Source of the DNA: Knoellia locipacati
Lineage (GTDB): Bacteria > Actinomycetota > Actinomycetes > Actinomycetales > Dermatophilaceae
Direction: 5' to 3'
Assembly (NCBI RefSeq): GCF_007992835.1
Contig: NZ_BKBA01000003.1
Location: forward strand, 806,001-870,000
Length of the DNA: 64,000 bases
Part shown: piece by piece, positions 9,716-18,462 of the stretch
How positions within the stretch are numbered: the first letter of the stretch is position 1
Layout: every line of letters begins with the position of its first letter
Program-made: the position numbers and the translations under genes
The notes under the pieces: model-generated
The model's database searches: none
What the model saw: only the letters and a program-made list of their open reading frames with translations
Told to the model about the DNA's origin: nothing

Positions 9716-10597
9716 TCAGAGGGAGCGCTGGTACTGCTCCCACCACACGAGCGGGCGGTCGGCGCCGGCGGTCGAGTCGCTGCACGAGCCGCCCTCACCT
9801 CCGAAGCGGAACTGGTAGATCTGGCAGAGGCTGCGGTGCGAGCCGTAGGCCACCCACGGGTCGCCGACGGCGATCGCGTGGATGTGCTCGTTGCCGCTCC
9901 AGTTGCGGAACCAGGCCGCGAACCCGACCTTGCGCAGCGCCGCCAGCCGCGCGCTCGTCTGCGACGGTGCGTCATTGACCCGGATGTCGATGACCCCGCC
10001 ACCCATGTGGGTGCCCACGGACGCGTCCGCTCCGCCGCGCCCCTGGGTGATCGTCATGTTGCTGCTCAGCGCCTCGGCCCTGCGGAACATCGCCCTCGTC
10101 CGTTCGTTGACGGCCTCACCGTCCTCGGTGACCCACGAGCCCTGGTCGACCTCGTTCGAGAGGGTGAACCTGTTGGGGGCGAGCTTGCCGAGCTCGAACA
10201 GGCTCGGCAGCCCGTTGGTCGACCACGGGTTCGCCGTCGTGTGCACACTGTTCTCCCAGGCGCGCCAGGCGTCCATGGTGGCGCGGCCGAAGTGGCCGTC
10301 GGTGTCGCTCGACGCGAGCAGCCCCTTGGCCCGCAGCGCCGCCTTGACCGTCTTCACCGACGCCTCCGCGCCCGAGGTCAGCCCGCGGTCGGGCTTGCTC
10401 GGGTCGAGCTGGGCGGCGAGCAGGAGACGCTCGTGGTCGACGACCGGCAGCGCCGTGACCCCGGCGGCTGCACCGGCAGGCGCACCGGCGGGCGCACCAG
10501 CGGGTGCGCCGGCGGCAGGGCCGCCGGCCAGGCCGACGGACACCGCGGCGGCCACAGTGGCGACGGCCACGGCCGCGCCACGTCGAAGGGTGCTCAT
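9716..10597 (-). CDS. Secreted M15-like metallopeptidase
   Basis: A 293-aa exported protein. An Ala-rich signal peptide (residues 1-~30) runs into a GAPAGAPAGAPAG repeat linker; residues ~60-120 may be a peptidoglycan-binding-like helical region (KTVKAALRAKGLLASSDTDGHFGRATMDAW); residues ~190-250 hold THMGGGVIDIRV and NEHIHAIAV, which match the His/Asp and His ligands of M15 D,D-carboxypeptidases and endolysins. A role in peptidoglycan trimming is therefore likely. SARP repeats (site B) lie 50-95 bp upstream. ATG 10597 starts the signal peptide; the open frame upstream to 10735 reads through the promoter. Confidence 0.75.
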   Translation of the reverse strand: MSTLRRGAAVAVATVAAAVSVGLAGGPAAGAPAGAPAGAPAGAAAGVTALPVVDHERLLLAAQLDPSKPDRGLTSGAEASVKTVKAALRAKGLLASSDTDGHFGRATMDAWRAWENSVHTTANPWSTNGLPSLFELGKLAPNRFTLSNEVDQGSWVTEDGEAVNERTRAMFRRAEALSSNMTITQGRGGADASVGTHMGGGVIDIRVNDAPSQTSARLAALRKVGFAAWFRNWSGNEHIHAIAVGDPWVAYGSHRSLCQIYQFRFGGEGGSCSDSTAGADRPLVWWEQYQRSL

Positions 10598-10645
10598 GGG
10601 GGTTGTCCTCTCCCTGGGGGTGGGGCCGCATCGGCCTCTGGCCGG

Positions 10646-10691
10646 AGGCTTCCAACGCGTGCTGCGAACCCGCTGCGGATCGGCTGCGGTT
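10646..10691 (-). promoter_or_regulatory. SARP-type direct repeats and -10, site B
   Basis: Read on the minus strand, the units GCAGCCGATCC, GCAGCGGGTTC and GCAGCACGCG keep an 11-bp period (plus-strand GCTGCG at 10661, 10672 and 10683). AAGCCT (plus-strand 10646-10651) follows exactly 8 bp after the last hexamer GCAGCA. It drives toward the M15-like gene, ATG 49 bp further on. AAGCCT is shared with site C. Confidence 0.75.
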
Positions 10692-10706
10692 CGGCGCCCG
10701 TGGGCG

Positions 10707-13700
10707 TCAGGCGACGCCGGATCCCCCGCGGCCATCGTGCACGTCCCGTGGGGCGTACCCGCCCTGCGCCCTCACCTTCGCGTCGAGACGGGCGAGGATG
10801 CCGTCGAGCTCGGCGTTGTCGGTGAGCCCGGATCGCAGGAGGCAGTCGCGCTCGGACTCGAGCACCTCGATGGCCTCACCGAGCCGGCCCTGGAGCTGGA
10901 GCACCCGCCCGAGGTCTCGCAGGCTGGCCGCCCGGCTCAACGGTCGGTCGAGCCTCTCGAACCCGGCGATGCTGTCGCGCAGCACCGCCTCGCTCTCGAC
11001 GAGCCGGCCGAGGGCGGCGTGGGCCCGGCCGAGGGTGCGCTGCGCGCGGTGCAGCATGAAGTCGTCGTGACGGATCGCCGCCTGCTCGACGGCCTGGACG
11101 GCGCCCGGCAGCGCCTGCATCGGCTCGCCCATCTGCACGAGGATGTCGGCCCGGGTGTCGATGACCGCGGTGAGGCCGTTGACGTCGCCGAGCCGGGTGA
11201 AGAGGTCCATCGCCGCGTCGCAGAGCGGGAGGCCGGCGGCGTACTCGCCGAGCCGACGGTGGATGCGGGCGAGCGCGAAGAGCGCGGTGGCCGACCCCGA
11301 CCAGTCCTCCACCTCACCGAAGAGCCGCGTCGCCTCGAAGAGGTGCTCGCGCCCGGCCTCGAGGACGTCGTAGTCGTCGAGCAGGCTGCCCCAGGCGAGG
11401 GCGACGTAGGCGCGGACGACGCCGTCGAGGTCCTCGCCGCTGCTCCGGGTCGCCCACTCGAGCGCCTCCTCGGCGGCGGCCCGCTCGCCGTTGGCGCGGT
11501 GCGCCCGACCGAGCACCACCGCGGCGACGACCGCCCCGTCGACGTCACCGTCGAGGAGCATCGTGCGCCGGGCGTGGGTCGCGAGGGTGGCCGCGAGCCG
11601 TGAGTGGGCCGACTCGTGACGCAGGTGGGCCTCGACGAGGTCGAGGTGGGCCAGGCCCCGCCGGTCGTCGACGAGGTCGGCGTCGAGGTGCTCGCGGACC
11701 GTCTCGACGACGGCGAACCAGCGCTCGAGCTCGAGGCCGTTCTGGGCGTGCTGGCCGAGGACGACCATGAGGCGCCAGGCCGTCGCGGCGTCGGTGGCGG
11801 CCACCGCCCGTGCGCACAGCAGGAAGGTGTCCTGCTCGGTGCGGAGGAACGCGAGCGCCTCCTCGGGGTCGACCCGACCGCTCGAGCGCGGCAGGCGCCT
11901 GCCGTCGGGGCAGGGCGGGAGCGGGAGGAACTGCACGGGGTAGCCCTGCGCCTGCGGGAGCGCCGTGCGCAGCAGCGTCCTCGCGACGCGACCGACGTCG
12001 TCGGTGACGTCGGCCGGCGTCTCGGACTGCACGGCATACAGGCGGACGAGGTCGTGCAGGACGAACTGCGTCGAGAGGCCCTCGCGGGACTCCGTCTCGA
12101 GCAGGTATGCCGCGTGGAGCTCGTCGACGGCAGCGTCACCGTCGCGGGGGCTGCCCTCACCCGTGCCGTGGACGAGGGACGCGAGCAGCCAGCGGCTCGC
12201 GGCGCGGAACGGCAGCCCGGCGAAGCGCCCGAGCACCTCGCGCGCGGCGTCGCTCAGGGGCGCCTCGGCCAGGCCGAGACCGGCATAGATCGCCCGGTCC
12301 GACTGCTCGCCGTCGGACTGCCCACGGATCTCGCTGCTCAGCGACGACGCCGCCCGGCGCAGCGTGAGGTCGGGACGGGAGGCGACCCGCTGAGCCGTGA
12401 TGCGCAGCAGGAGCGGCAGGCCCAGGCACGCCTGCGCGAGCTGGCGCAGACCGTCGGCCTCACCCTCGACCCGGTCGTCGCCGACGAGACCGCCGAGCAG
12501 CTGGGCGCTCTCGCGGTCACCCAGTGCGGTGACGACGATTCGGAGGGTGGGCTCGCACTCGGTGAGCGGCAGCCGGCTCGTGAGGATCGCCGCCGACGGT
12601 GCGCGCGTGGGCAGGAGGTCGCGGACGTCGACCCCCGGGCCGATGTCGTCGAGGACGACGAGGAGGCGCTTGGTGTCGAGGATCGAGCGGTACATCGCCA
12701 CCCGGGCGTCGTGGCTCGTCGGCAGGACGTCGGCCGGCACACCGAGCAGCTGGAGGAAGTGGGCGAGGACGCTCGACACCCCGGCCCGGCCGGTCTCGCT
12801 GTCGAGGTGGAGATAGAGGGTGCCGTCGGGGAAGTCGTCGCGCAGCCGGTGGGCGGCCTCGACCGCGAGGGTCGTCTTGCCCATGCCGCCGAGCCCGGTG
12901 ACGGCGACGACGGGGGCGGTGCCGGTCGGTCGCGTGGCGGCGGCGACGAGGCGTTCGAGCTCGGACTCGCGCCCGACGAGGTGGGCCACGCTACGAGGAG
13001 CGGTGCGGGGGGCGGGGATCTGTCGCAGGGCCACCGGCGCGGACGAGGTCGCCGGGGCAGGGTCCGGTGAGGAGGTCGTGGGCGCGGCCGGGTCGGTGAC
13101 GCGCGCGGCGTCGTCGGTCGGTCCGGCGGGCGAGGTCGAGGGGGGGGACGACCTCGTGGGCGTGGAGGCGACCGGCTTGTCGAAGGTGAGGACCTCGTGG
13201 TGGGCGGCCGCGAGGATCGGGCCGGGTCGCACGCCGAGGTCCTCGTCGAGCCGGGTGTGGACGTCGCGGTAGACGCTCAGCGCCTCGGCCTGGCGGCCGA
13301 CCCGGACGAGGGCGCGCATGAGGAGCGCGTGCACCTGCTCGTGGAACGGGTGGCTCTCGCTGAGGTGAGCCAGTGCGCTGGCCACCCCGTCGAGGTGACC
13401 GGTCTCGAGGTCGGCCTCGATCCGCTGGAGGGTGACCTCGAGGCTCTCCTCGTCGATCCTGCGACGACGCGCCTCGACGTCGGGGCTGTCGGTGACCCCG
13501 CCGAGGGCGGCACCGAGGTTGAGCGACTCGGCCTCGTGGAGCAGGGCGTGCTTCTCGGCACTGGCCGGGTCGAGGCTGAGCGCGCGCCGCGTGAGGGAGG
13601 CGCGGTGACCGAGGTCGGTCCAGACGGCGTCGTCGAGGCGGTAGCCGGCCTCGTGGGTGACGATGAGCGGTGCCGGGACCACCTTGCGGCGCAGACCGGA

Positions 13701-13958
13701 CACGACCGCCTGCACCCGGTTGCGGGGCGAGGCGTGCGACCGGCCGCCCCAGATCCACTCGGCGAGGGCGTCGACCGTGACCACCCGGTGCTCCGCGACG
13801 GCCAGACCGGCGACGAGCGCGCGCTCCGACGGGGTGAGCGGGACGTCCTGCGTGCCCCGGACGAGGCGCACCATCCCGAGCACGCACGCACCCAGCTCGG
13901 GCCGCGAGCCCGTGTCGGGGCCGCGCTCCTGGATGTCCTGTGCCGGTGGTGTGACCAC
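10707..13958 (-). CDS. AfsR-type SARP regulator (wHTH-BTAD-NB-ARC-TPR)
   Basis: A 1083-aa transcription factor. Residues ~24-108 are an OmpR-like winged helix (VLGMVRLVRGTQDVPLTPSERALVAGLAV...), ~112-260 the bacterial transcriptional activation domain ending VRPGPILAAAHHEVL, ~330-640 an NB-ARC ATPase with Walker A GLGGMGKTT, Walker B LLVVLDD and GLPLLL, and ~700-1060 a TPR array. This is the AfsR layout. SARPs bind 11-bp-spaced direct repeats; four such sites are in the window, including one upstream of this gene (site C), so autoregulation and control of secreted proteins are likely. GTG 13958 is the first start before the wHTH. Confidence 0.9.
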   Translation of the reverse strand: MVTPPAQDIQERGPDTGSRPELGACVLGMVRLVRGTQDVPLTPSERALVAGLAVAEHRVVTVDALAEWIWGGRSHASPRNRVQAVVSGLRRKVVPAPLIVTHEAGYRLDDAVWTDLGHRASLTRRALSLDPASAEKHALLHEAESLNLGAALGGVTDSPDVEARRRRIDEESLEVTLQRIEADLETGHLDGVASALAHLSESHPFHEQVHALLMRALVRVGRQAEALSVYRDVHTRLDEDLGVRPGPILAAAHHEVLTFDKPVASTPTRSSPPSTSPAGPTDDAARVTDPAAPTTSSPDPAPATSSAPVALRQIPAPRTAPRSVAHLVGRESELERLVAAATRPTGTAPVVAVTGLGGMGKTTLAVEAAHRLRDDFPDGTLYLHLDSETGRAGVSSVLAHFLQLLGVPADVLPTSHDARVAMYRSILDTKRLLVVLDDIGPGVDVRDLLPTRAPSAAILTSRLPLTECEPTLRIVVTALGDRESAQLLGGLVGDDRVEGEADGLRQLAQACLGLPLLLRITAQRVASRPDLTLRRAASSLSSEIRGQSDGEQSDRAIYAGLGLAEAPLSDAAREVLGRFAGLPFRAASRWLLASLVHGTGEGSPRDGDAAVDELHAAYLLETESREGLSTQFVLHDLVRLYAVQSETPADVTDDVGRVARTLLRTALPQAQGYPVQFLPLPPCPDGRRLPRSSGRVDPEEALAFLRTEQDTFLLCARAVAATDAATAWRLMVVLGQHAQNGLELERWFAVVETVREHLDADLVDDRRGLAHLDLVEAHLRHESAHSRLAATLATHARRTMLLDGDVDGAVVAAVVLGRAHRANGERAAAEEALEWATRSSGEDLDGVVRAYVALAWGSLLDDYDVLEAGREHLFEATRLFGEVEDWSGSATALFALARIHRRLGEYAAGLPLCDAAMDLFTRLGDVNGLTAVIDTRADILVQMGEPMQALPGAVQAVEQAAIRHDDFMLHRAQRTLGRAHAALGRLVESEAVLRDSIAGFERLDRPLSRAASLRDLGRVLQLQGRLGEAIEVLESERDCLLRSGLTDNAELDGILARLDAKVRAQGGYAPRDVHDGRGGSGVA

Positions 13959-14128
13959 ACCGCGAGGCTATCCATGGAGGGCATGGCTGTCATCAGGAGG
14001 AGCCGGGGAGGCCTCCCCCTGTGGGGGGTGTCGGCCCTGACCCGTGAGGGCCAGGCGTCAGGACGTCGTCGCCGCGGTGGTCACCACCTTCTCGTCGGAC
14101 CGGTCCCAGCGGCCGGTGCTCTCCACTC

Positions 14129-14172
14129 AGGCTTCCCGGCCGCGCTGCGAAGTCGCTGCGGTTTCGCTGCGG
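14129..14172 (-). promoter_or_regulatory. SARP-type direct repeats and -10, site C
   Basis: On the minus strand GCAGCGAAACC, GCAGCGACTTC and GCAGCGCGGCC lie in tandem (plus-strand GCTGCG at 14144, 14155, 14166), then 8 bp, then AAGCCT (14129-14134). It points to the SARP gene with a leader of about 165 nt. That leader contains two possible hairpins: a 6-bp stem GGCCCT/AGGGCC at 14034-14053, and the palindrome GGGGAGGCCTCCCC at 14006-14019. Autoregulation through a structured leader is inference. Confidence 0.7.
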
Positions 14173-14205
14173 CGCCCCCGCCAGACCGCCACCGCCACAA
14201 CCCGC

Positions 14206-14253
14206 TTGCGAAACGAAACCGTTTCGTTCTATCGTTTGGAACGACATCGTTCC
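14206..14253 (+). promoter_or_regulatory. TetR promoter with two palindromic operators
   Basis: A promoter TTGCGA (14206-14211), 18-bp spacer, TATCGT (14230-14235) precedes the TetR-MFS operon. The spacer is filled by AACGAAAC-C-GTTTCGTT (14212-14228); a second palindrome GGAACGA-CA-TCGTTCC (14238-14253) covers the expected transcription start. Both are suited to repression by the adjacent TetR protein. Confidence 0.75.
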
Positions 14254-14279
14254 ATCACCGCCGGAGGTCGACCCACCAC

Positions 14280-14900
14280 ATGACGCCCGAGACCCATCCC
14301 CGCCCCCGCGTCGAGGGCGAGCGCGAGCAGGAGATCCTGCACGCGACGCTCGACGTCCTCGCCGAGGTGGGCTACGACAGGTTGACCATGGACGCGGTCG
14401 CTGCCGCGGCCAAGGCGTCCAAGGCCACGCTCTACCGGCGGTGGAGCAGCAAGTCCGCACTCGTCATCGACGCCGTGCTCGCCCAGAAGGGCCCGACGAC
14501 GGCGCCCGACACGGGCAGCCTGCGCGAGGACCTGCTGCAGATGCACTGCGGGGCCGGTGGCGTGACCGATGAGCGCGCGATGAGCGTGCTCGCCTCGGTC
14601 ATCACCGCGGTCAACATCGACCCCGAGTTCGCCACCGCGTTCCGGCGCGACTTCATCGGCCCCAAGGTCGCAGCCGGCCGTGCCGTCTTCGAGCGGGCCC
14701 GCGAGCGCGGCGAGATCGGCGACGACGTCGACCTCGACCTCATCGCCCCCGCCCTGGCCGGGATGGTGCTGCACCGCACCCACCTGCTCGGCGAACCCCC
14801 CAGCAAGGCGACCATCGCCGCGCTCATCGACCAGGTCGTCCTCCCGGCCTGTCACGCCACCCACACGTCAGCCCAGCCCCAGGACAAGGACCACGCATGA
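14280..14900 (+). CDS. TetR/AcrR family repressor
   Basis: A 206-aa TetR protein: the N-terminal helix-turn-helix covers residues ~17-62 (REQEILHATLDVLAEVGYDRLTMDAVAAAAKASKATLYRRWSSK, read in parts), and the C-terminal helical domain is the TetR_C type (LAGMVLHRTHLLGEPP). ATG 14280 follows GGAGG at 14263-14267. The gene overlaps the MFS gene by ATGA and carries two palindromes in its own promoter, so it most likely represses itself and the pump; the inducer is unknown. Confidence 0.9.
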   Translation: MTPETHPRPRVEGEREQEILHATLDVLAEVGYDRLTMDAVAAAAKASKATLYRRWSSKSALVIDAVLAQKGPTTAPDTGSLREDLLQMHCGAGGVTDERAMSVLASVITAVNIDPEFATAFRRDFIGPKVAAGRAVFERARERGEIGDDVDLDLIAPALAGMVLHRTHLLGEPPSKATIAALIDQVVLPACHATHTSAQPQDKDHA

Positions 14901-16504
14901 CCGACGTACGACCCCTCGACGAACCCGCGGCAGACGTCGCGAAGCCACCACGCGAGCTCAACCTCACCTGGGCACTCGTGCTCATCTCGATCGCCCAGCT
15001 CATGATCGTCCTCGACGGGACCATCGCCAACATCGCCCTGCCCTACATCCAGCACGACCTCGAGATCAGCCAGGCCAACCTCACGTGGGTCGTCACCGGC
15101 TACGCGCTGGCGTTCGGCAGCCTGCTGCTCCTCGGTGGCCGCCTCGGTGACCTCTACGGTCGTCGCCGGGTCTTCATGGTCGGGCTCGTCGTGTTCGGCG
15201 TCGCCTCGCTGCTCGGCGGGTTCGCGACGAGCGAGCCGCTGCTCCTCGCCTCCCGTGGCCTGCAGGGTCTGGGTGCCGCCCTCGCGTCACCGGCCGCCCT
15301 CGCGCTCATCACGACGACCTTCCCGGCCGGGCCGGCGCGCAACCGTGCCTTCGCCGTGTATGCCGCGATGTCGGGTGCCGGCGCAGCCGTCGGCCTCATC
15401 CTCGGGGGCTGGCTCACCGGCACCTCCCCCGAGATCCTCGGCACCGCGATCGACGGATGGCGCCTCACCTTCCTCATCAACTTCCCGATCGGGCTCGCCG
15501 CGGCGTTCCTCGCCCCGCGCTTCCTCAACGAGTCCGAGTCCCACCCCGGTGAGCTCGACCTGCCGGGCGCCCTCACCGGCACCCTTGGCCTGCTCGGTGT
15601 CGTCTACGGCCTCTCCCGCGCCGGCACCGAGGGGTGGACCGACGGCCTGACCCTCGCCAGCCTCGCCGCCGGCGTCGCGATGCTCGTCGTCTTCGGGCTC
15701 ATCGAGCGACGGGTCGCGCACCCGCTGCTGCCCTTCCGGATCTTCACCAGCCGGACCCGGGCCGCGAGCTTCGTGGCGATGTTCTTCGCCCCGGCCGCGA
15801 TGTTCGCGATGTTCTACTTCCTCAGCCAGTACATCCAGAACGTCATGGGCTACAGCCCGCTCAAGGCCGGTGTCGCCTTCCTGCCGTTCACCGTCGGCAT
15901 CGTCGTCGGCGCCGGGCTCGCGTCGAACCTGCTCAACCGGGTCAACCCGCGCTTCATCTCCGGCACGGGCACGCTCATCGCGGCGGGCGCGCTCTACGGC
16001 TTCTCGACGCTGCCCTACGACACGACGTTCCCGGTCCAGGCCGTGACGGGCACCTACGTCGCCGACATCCTGCCGTTCGTCGTCATGATGGCCTTCGGCA
16101 TGGGGCTCACCTTCGTCCCGGTCACCCTGACCGCCGTGCACCACCTCCGCCCCGAGGAGTCGGGCATCGGCTCCGGCGTCCTCAACACGGCGCAGCAGGT
16201 CGGTGGCGCGCTCGGTCTCGCCGTGCTGGCGACGGTGGCGACCCAGACCTTCACCGACCGTGGCGCGGAGCTGGCCAGTGCCGGCGCGGCGGCCGCGGCG
16301 GCCGGTGGGCCCACGCCCTCACCCGAGCAGGTGCAGGCGATGGAGGCGGTCGCCCGCCTCCAGGTCTTCACCGAGGGCTCGACGCAGGCCTTCCTCGTCG
16401 GCTCGCTCCTCATGCTCGCGGCCTCCGCGGTCATCTGGATCTTCCTCGGCGTCAAGCACGAGGAGCTGGCCACCGACGGCCCGGAGCCCGTGCACATGGG
16501 CTGA
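14897..16504 (+). CDS. DHA2 (14-TMS) MFS drug-efflux permease
   Basis: A 535-aa inner-membrane H+ antiporter of the EmrB/QacA type. The first helices carry LDGTIANIALPYI (motif D1 type) and the loop 2-3 motif A GRLGDLYGRRRVF; motif C appears around GAGAAVGLILGGWL. Fourteen hydrophobic segments can be counted. Likely to export a toxic organic compound that also releases the co-transcribed TetR. The start overlaps the TetR stop. Confidence 0.9.
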   Translation: MTDVRPLDEPAADVAKPPRELNLTWALVLISIAQLMIVLDGTIANIALPYIQHDLEISQANLTWVVTGYALAFGSLLLLGGRLGDLYGRRRVFMVGLVVFGVASLLGGFATSEPLLLASRGLQGLGAALASPAALALITTTFPAGPARNRAFAVYAAMSGAGAAVGLILGGWLTGTSPEILGTAIDGWRLTFLINFPIGLAAAFLAPRFLNESESHPGELDLPGALTGTLGLLGVVYGLSRAGTEGWTDGLTLASLAAGVAMLVVFGLIERRVAHPLLPFRIFTSRTRAASFVAMFFAPAAMFAMFYFLSQYIQNVMGYSPLKAGVAFLPFTVGIVVGAGLASNLLNRVNPRFISGTGTLIAAGALYGFSTLPYDTTFPVQAVTGTYVADILPFVVMMAFGMGLTFVPVTLTAVHHLRPEESGIGSGVLNTAQQVGGALGLAVLATVATQTFTDRGAELASAGAAAAAAGGPTPSPEQVQAMEAVARLQVFTEGSTQAFLVGSLLMLAASAVIWIFLGVKHEELATDGPEPVHMG

Positions 16505-16522
16505 GCGTCCGGCACGACCACG

Positions 16523-16554
16523 GGGCGGGGCTGCGCATCACGCGCACCCCGCCC
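16523..16554. terminator. GC-rich hairpin between convergent genes
   Basis: GGGCGGGG (16523-16530) pairs with CCCCGCCC (16547-16554), with an inner TGCG/CGCA extension. It lies 19 bp after the MFS stop and 29 bp from the TfoX-like stop, so it can end both transcripts; no T-tract is present. Confidence 0.6.
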
Positions 16555-16582
16555 TCTGGCGTCTCCGGGGAGCCTTGAGCGG

Positions 16583-16942
16583 CTACGTCTTCGGTGTGCG
16601 CCCCTTGCGGACCTTGGGCGGCAGGGTCGCGATGTGCGCGCGGGCCCGCTCGAACCAGTCGGCGGCGTCGGCGTCGGACATGTCGGCGGGCAGCGACAGC
16701 CAGCCGTTCATCGGGCGCTCCGCCGGTCCGAAGGGACCGCTGCCGGGCAGGGCACGCAGCTCCACGAGCCCCTCCTCGTCGAGCTTGACCCCGAGCGACT
16801 CGGCGAACAGGCCGGCGAACATGTTGCCACCCACGAAGGCTCCCACCGAACCGAACATCGGCCTGACCTCGACGTCGGGCGCGTCGGGCACGAGGGTGCG
16901 GAAGTGCGCCTTCGCCTCGTCGGTGTGCTTCGGCATCTGCAT
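16583..16942 (-). CDS. TfoX N-terminal domain protein
   Basis: A 119-aa protein consisting of a single TfoX-N domain (RPMFGSVGAFVGGNMFAGLFAESLGVKLDE and PMNGWLSLPADM). TfoX in gammaproteobacteria promotes competence, but stand-alone TfoX-N proteins in actinobacteria have no established role. It is the last gene of a five-gene minus-strand run, 16 bp after its neighbour. The ATG at 16942 is chosen; an ATG two codons later is possible. Confidence 0.8.
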   Translation of the reverse strand: MQMPKHTDEAKAHFRTLVPDAPDVEVRPMFGSVGAFVGGNMFAGLFAESLGVKLDEEGLVELRALPGSGPFGPAERPMNGWLSLPADMSDADAADWFERARAHIATLPPKVRKGRTPKT

Positions 16943-16958
16943 GACGGACCGTCCCGGC

Positions 16959-17363
16959 TCAGAGCGCGCGGGCGCGGTTGTTGCGGGGGTGGTGCTCGAG
17001 CTCGACGAGCCCGAGCTCCTCGAGCAGCGGCGGGAGGTACATCCCGAACCGCCCGCGGTAGCCCTTGCGCAGGCCGTACCAGCCACCGACCGGGTTGTCG
17101 TCCGCGCGACCCCACGCCTCGATGGTGCCGTCCTTGGCGTCCTTCTTCTCGTCGGCGGCGCCGAGGTCGACCCAGTCTCCCTGCTCGACGAGCCAGGCGT
17201 GGAGGTCCTCGACGGCACCGAGGTGGTACCTCAGCGTCGTGGACCCGACCTGGCAGACGAGCGCGGGCGGGTCGCCGGCCTCGTCGCGCCACATCGTGTA
17301 GGCCGACGTCCCGGGGGCCGTGGTGAGCTCCCAGGGCGACTCCTCGGTGCCGTCGCCGCTCAT
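16959..17363 (-). CDS. Conserved small protein (possibly DUF6855)
   Basis: A 134-aa soluble protein without signal peptide or membrane segment. PWELTTAPGTSAYTMWRDE and ALVCQVGSTTLRYHLGAVEDLHAWL resemble a conserved actinobacterial family that I believe is DUF6855, but I cannot confirm it. Function unknown. It overlaps the MmcQ/YjbR gene by ATGA and is followed by the TfoX-N gene. Confidence 0.65.
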   Translation of the reverse strand: MSGDGTEESPWELTTAPGTSAYTMWRDEAGDPPALVCQVGSTTLRYHLGAVEDLHAWLVEQGDWVDLGAADEKKDAKDGTIEAWGRADDNPVGGWYGLRKGYRGRFGMYLPPLLEELGLVELEHHPRNNRARAL

Positions 17364-17773
17364 GGGGCCAGTGTCTCAGGACCGAGGTGCTCGCGGACGA
17401 GCTTTGCCGGAGCCCGGGCCGCCCACGCCTCCACGATGACCTCCTCGAGCTCGTCGCGGTCGATCTCGCCGAGGCGCGAGAGCCGGACGAGGACGCCCGT
17501 GTGGTTGCGGAAGTGCGGGATGTCGAAGAACGGGTTGTCGGCCTCGACGATCGCCTGCTTGGCGCCCATGTCGGGCATCGTCACGACGAGCAGGTCGTCC
17601 CACATCTCCCCGGTCTCGGGGTCGACCGCCGTCCTGTGCGGCATCCGGTAGAGAAGGAACCCCTTGCCGCGCACCTTCCAGGTCGGCCGGTCCCCCCACG
17701 AGATCCCGAGCTCGGTCTCGGGCAGCGACCCCGCGATCTCGTCGACGTCGCTCGCTCTCGCCCGCCGGACCAT
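17360..17773 (-). CDS. MmcQ/YjbR family protein
   Basis: A 137-aa protein of the MmcQ/YjbR fold (CyaY-like DNA-binding superfamily): GISWGDRPTWKVRGKGFLLYRMP and the C-terminal IDRDELEEVIVEAWAARAPAKLV are typical. Role unknown; related proteins often sit beside small DUF genes as here. ATG 17773 shares its last base with the DUF2461 stop. Confidence 0.82.
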   Translation of the reverse strand: MVRRARASDVDEIAGSLPETELGISWGDRPTWKVRGKGFLLYRMPHRTAVDPETGEMWDDLLVVTMPDMGAKQAIVEADNPFFDIPHFRNHTGVLVRLSRLGEIDRDELEEVIVEAWAARAPAKLVREHLGPETLAP

Positions 17774-18462
17774 CAGCGACGTCCGGGCTTCTCGGTGGCT
17801 CCGACGTACTGGTCGCACCACTCGACCAGGGGTCGCATCGCCACCCAGTCGGCGCGGACCCGTTCGGCGACGTCGTCGGACTCCAGCCAGTCGGGGATGC
17901 CGTGGTCCCGTGTCGCGGTGAGGGTCCGGTGGCGCAGCAGCTCCAGTCGCGGATGGTCAGCCGGTATGCCGCGTGGTCGCGTCGCGAGCACGTCGCCGCC
18001 GATCTCGAAACCGCTGTCGGACAACGCCTCGAGGATGGCCAGCAGCCGCGCGCCCGCGACGTCGTCGGTGACGCTGGCGCGGTAGCGGGCGACCTGGTCG
18101 GACTCGGAGGCATAGAACCCGCCGGCGGTGCGGAGGCCGTCGGCGCCGACCTGGACGTACCAGCCCATGCGGGCCGAGGTCGGGACGAAGAGGCCCTGGT
18201 GGTCCTTGTACGGCCTCTTGTCCTTGCTGAAGCGGACGTCCCGGTGGGGCCGGAAGAGCCTGGGCTCGCCGAACTCCTCGGTGAGCACGTCGCCGAGGTG
18301 AGCCATCGGCTCACGGACGCTCACGGCATACCGCTCCTTGTGGGCGGCCCACCACTCGCGCGAGTTCGAGGTCTCGAGCGCTCGGTAGAACTCGACCGCG
18401 TCGAGCGGGATGCCGGGGACGTCGGCGGGCTCAGCCGAAGCCGTGGGTGGCGAGGGCGTCAT
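17773..18462 (-). CDS. DUF2461 domain protein
   Basis: A 229-aa protein: FYRALETSNSREWWAAHKERY, RPHRDVRFSKDKRPYKDHQGLF and GGFYASESDQVARYR are hallmarks of DUF2461 (TIGR02453-type), function unknown. The ATG at 18462 overlaps the preceding gene by 32 bp; a later start would cut into the conserved N-terminus, so the overlap is probably real. Part of the operon starting at 19918. Confidence 0.83.
   Translation of the reverse strand: MTPSPPTASAEPADVPGIPLDAVEFYRALETSNSREWWAAHKERYAVSVREPMAHLGDVLTEEFGEPRLFRPHRDVRFSKDKRPYKDHQGLFVPTSARMGWYVQVGADGLRTAGGFYASESDQVARYRASVTDDVAGARLLAILEALSDSGFEIGGDVLATRPRGIPADHPRLELLRHRTLTATRDHGIPDWLESDDVAERVRADWVAMRPLVEWCDQYVGATEKPGRR

Noticed and set aside
10441-10520. 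Tandem GC-rich repeats in the M15-like gene as a mobile or VNTR element
   Set aside because: They encode the GAPAGAPAG linker after the signal peptide, a common actinobacterial linker.
13277-13993. Minus-strand frame starting with ATG near the SARP promoter
   Set aside because: It overlaps the SARP wHTH-BTAD region in another frame and has Arg/Ser-rich shadow composition.
14058-14126. 22-aa minus-strand ORF (GTG 14126) just after SARP site C, followed by a hairpin
   Set aside because: The GTG is only 2 bp after the -10, so a transcript from site C would not contain it; no ribosome site.
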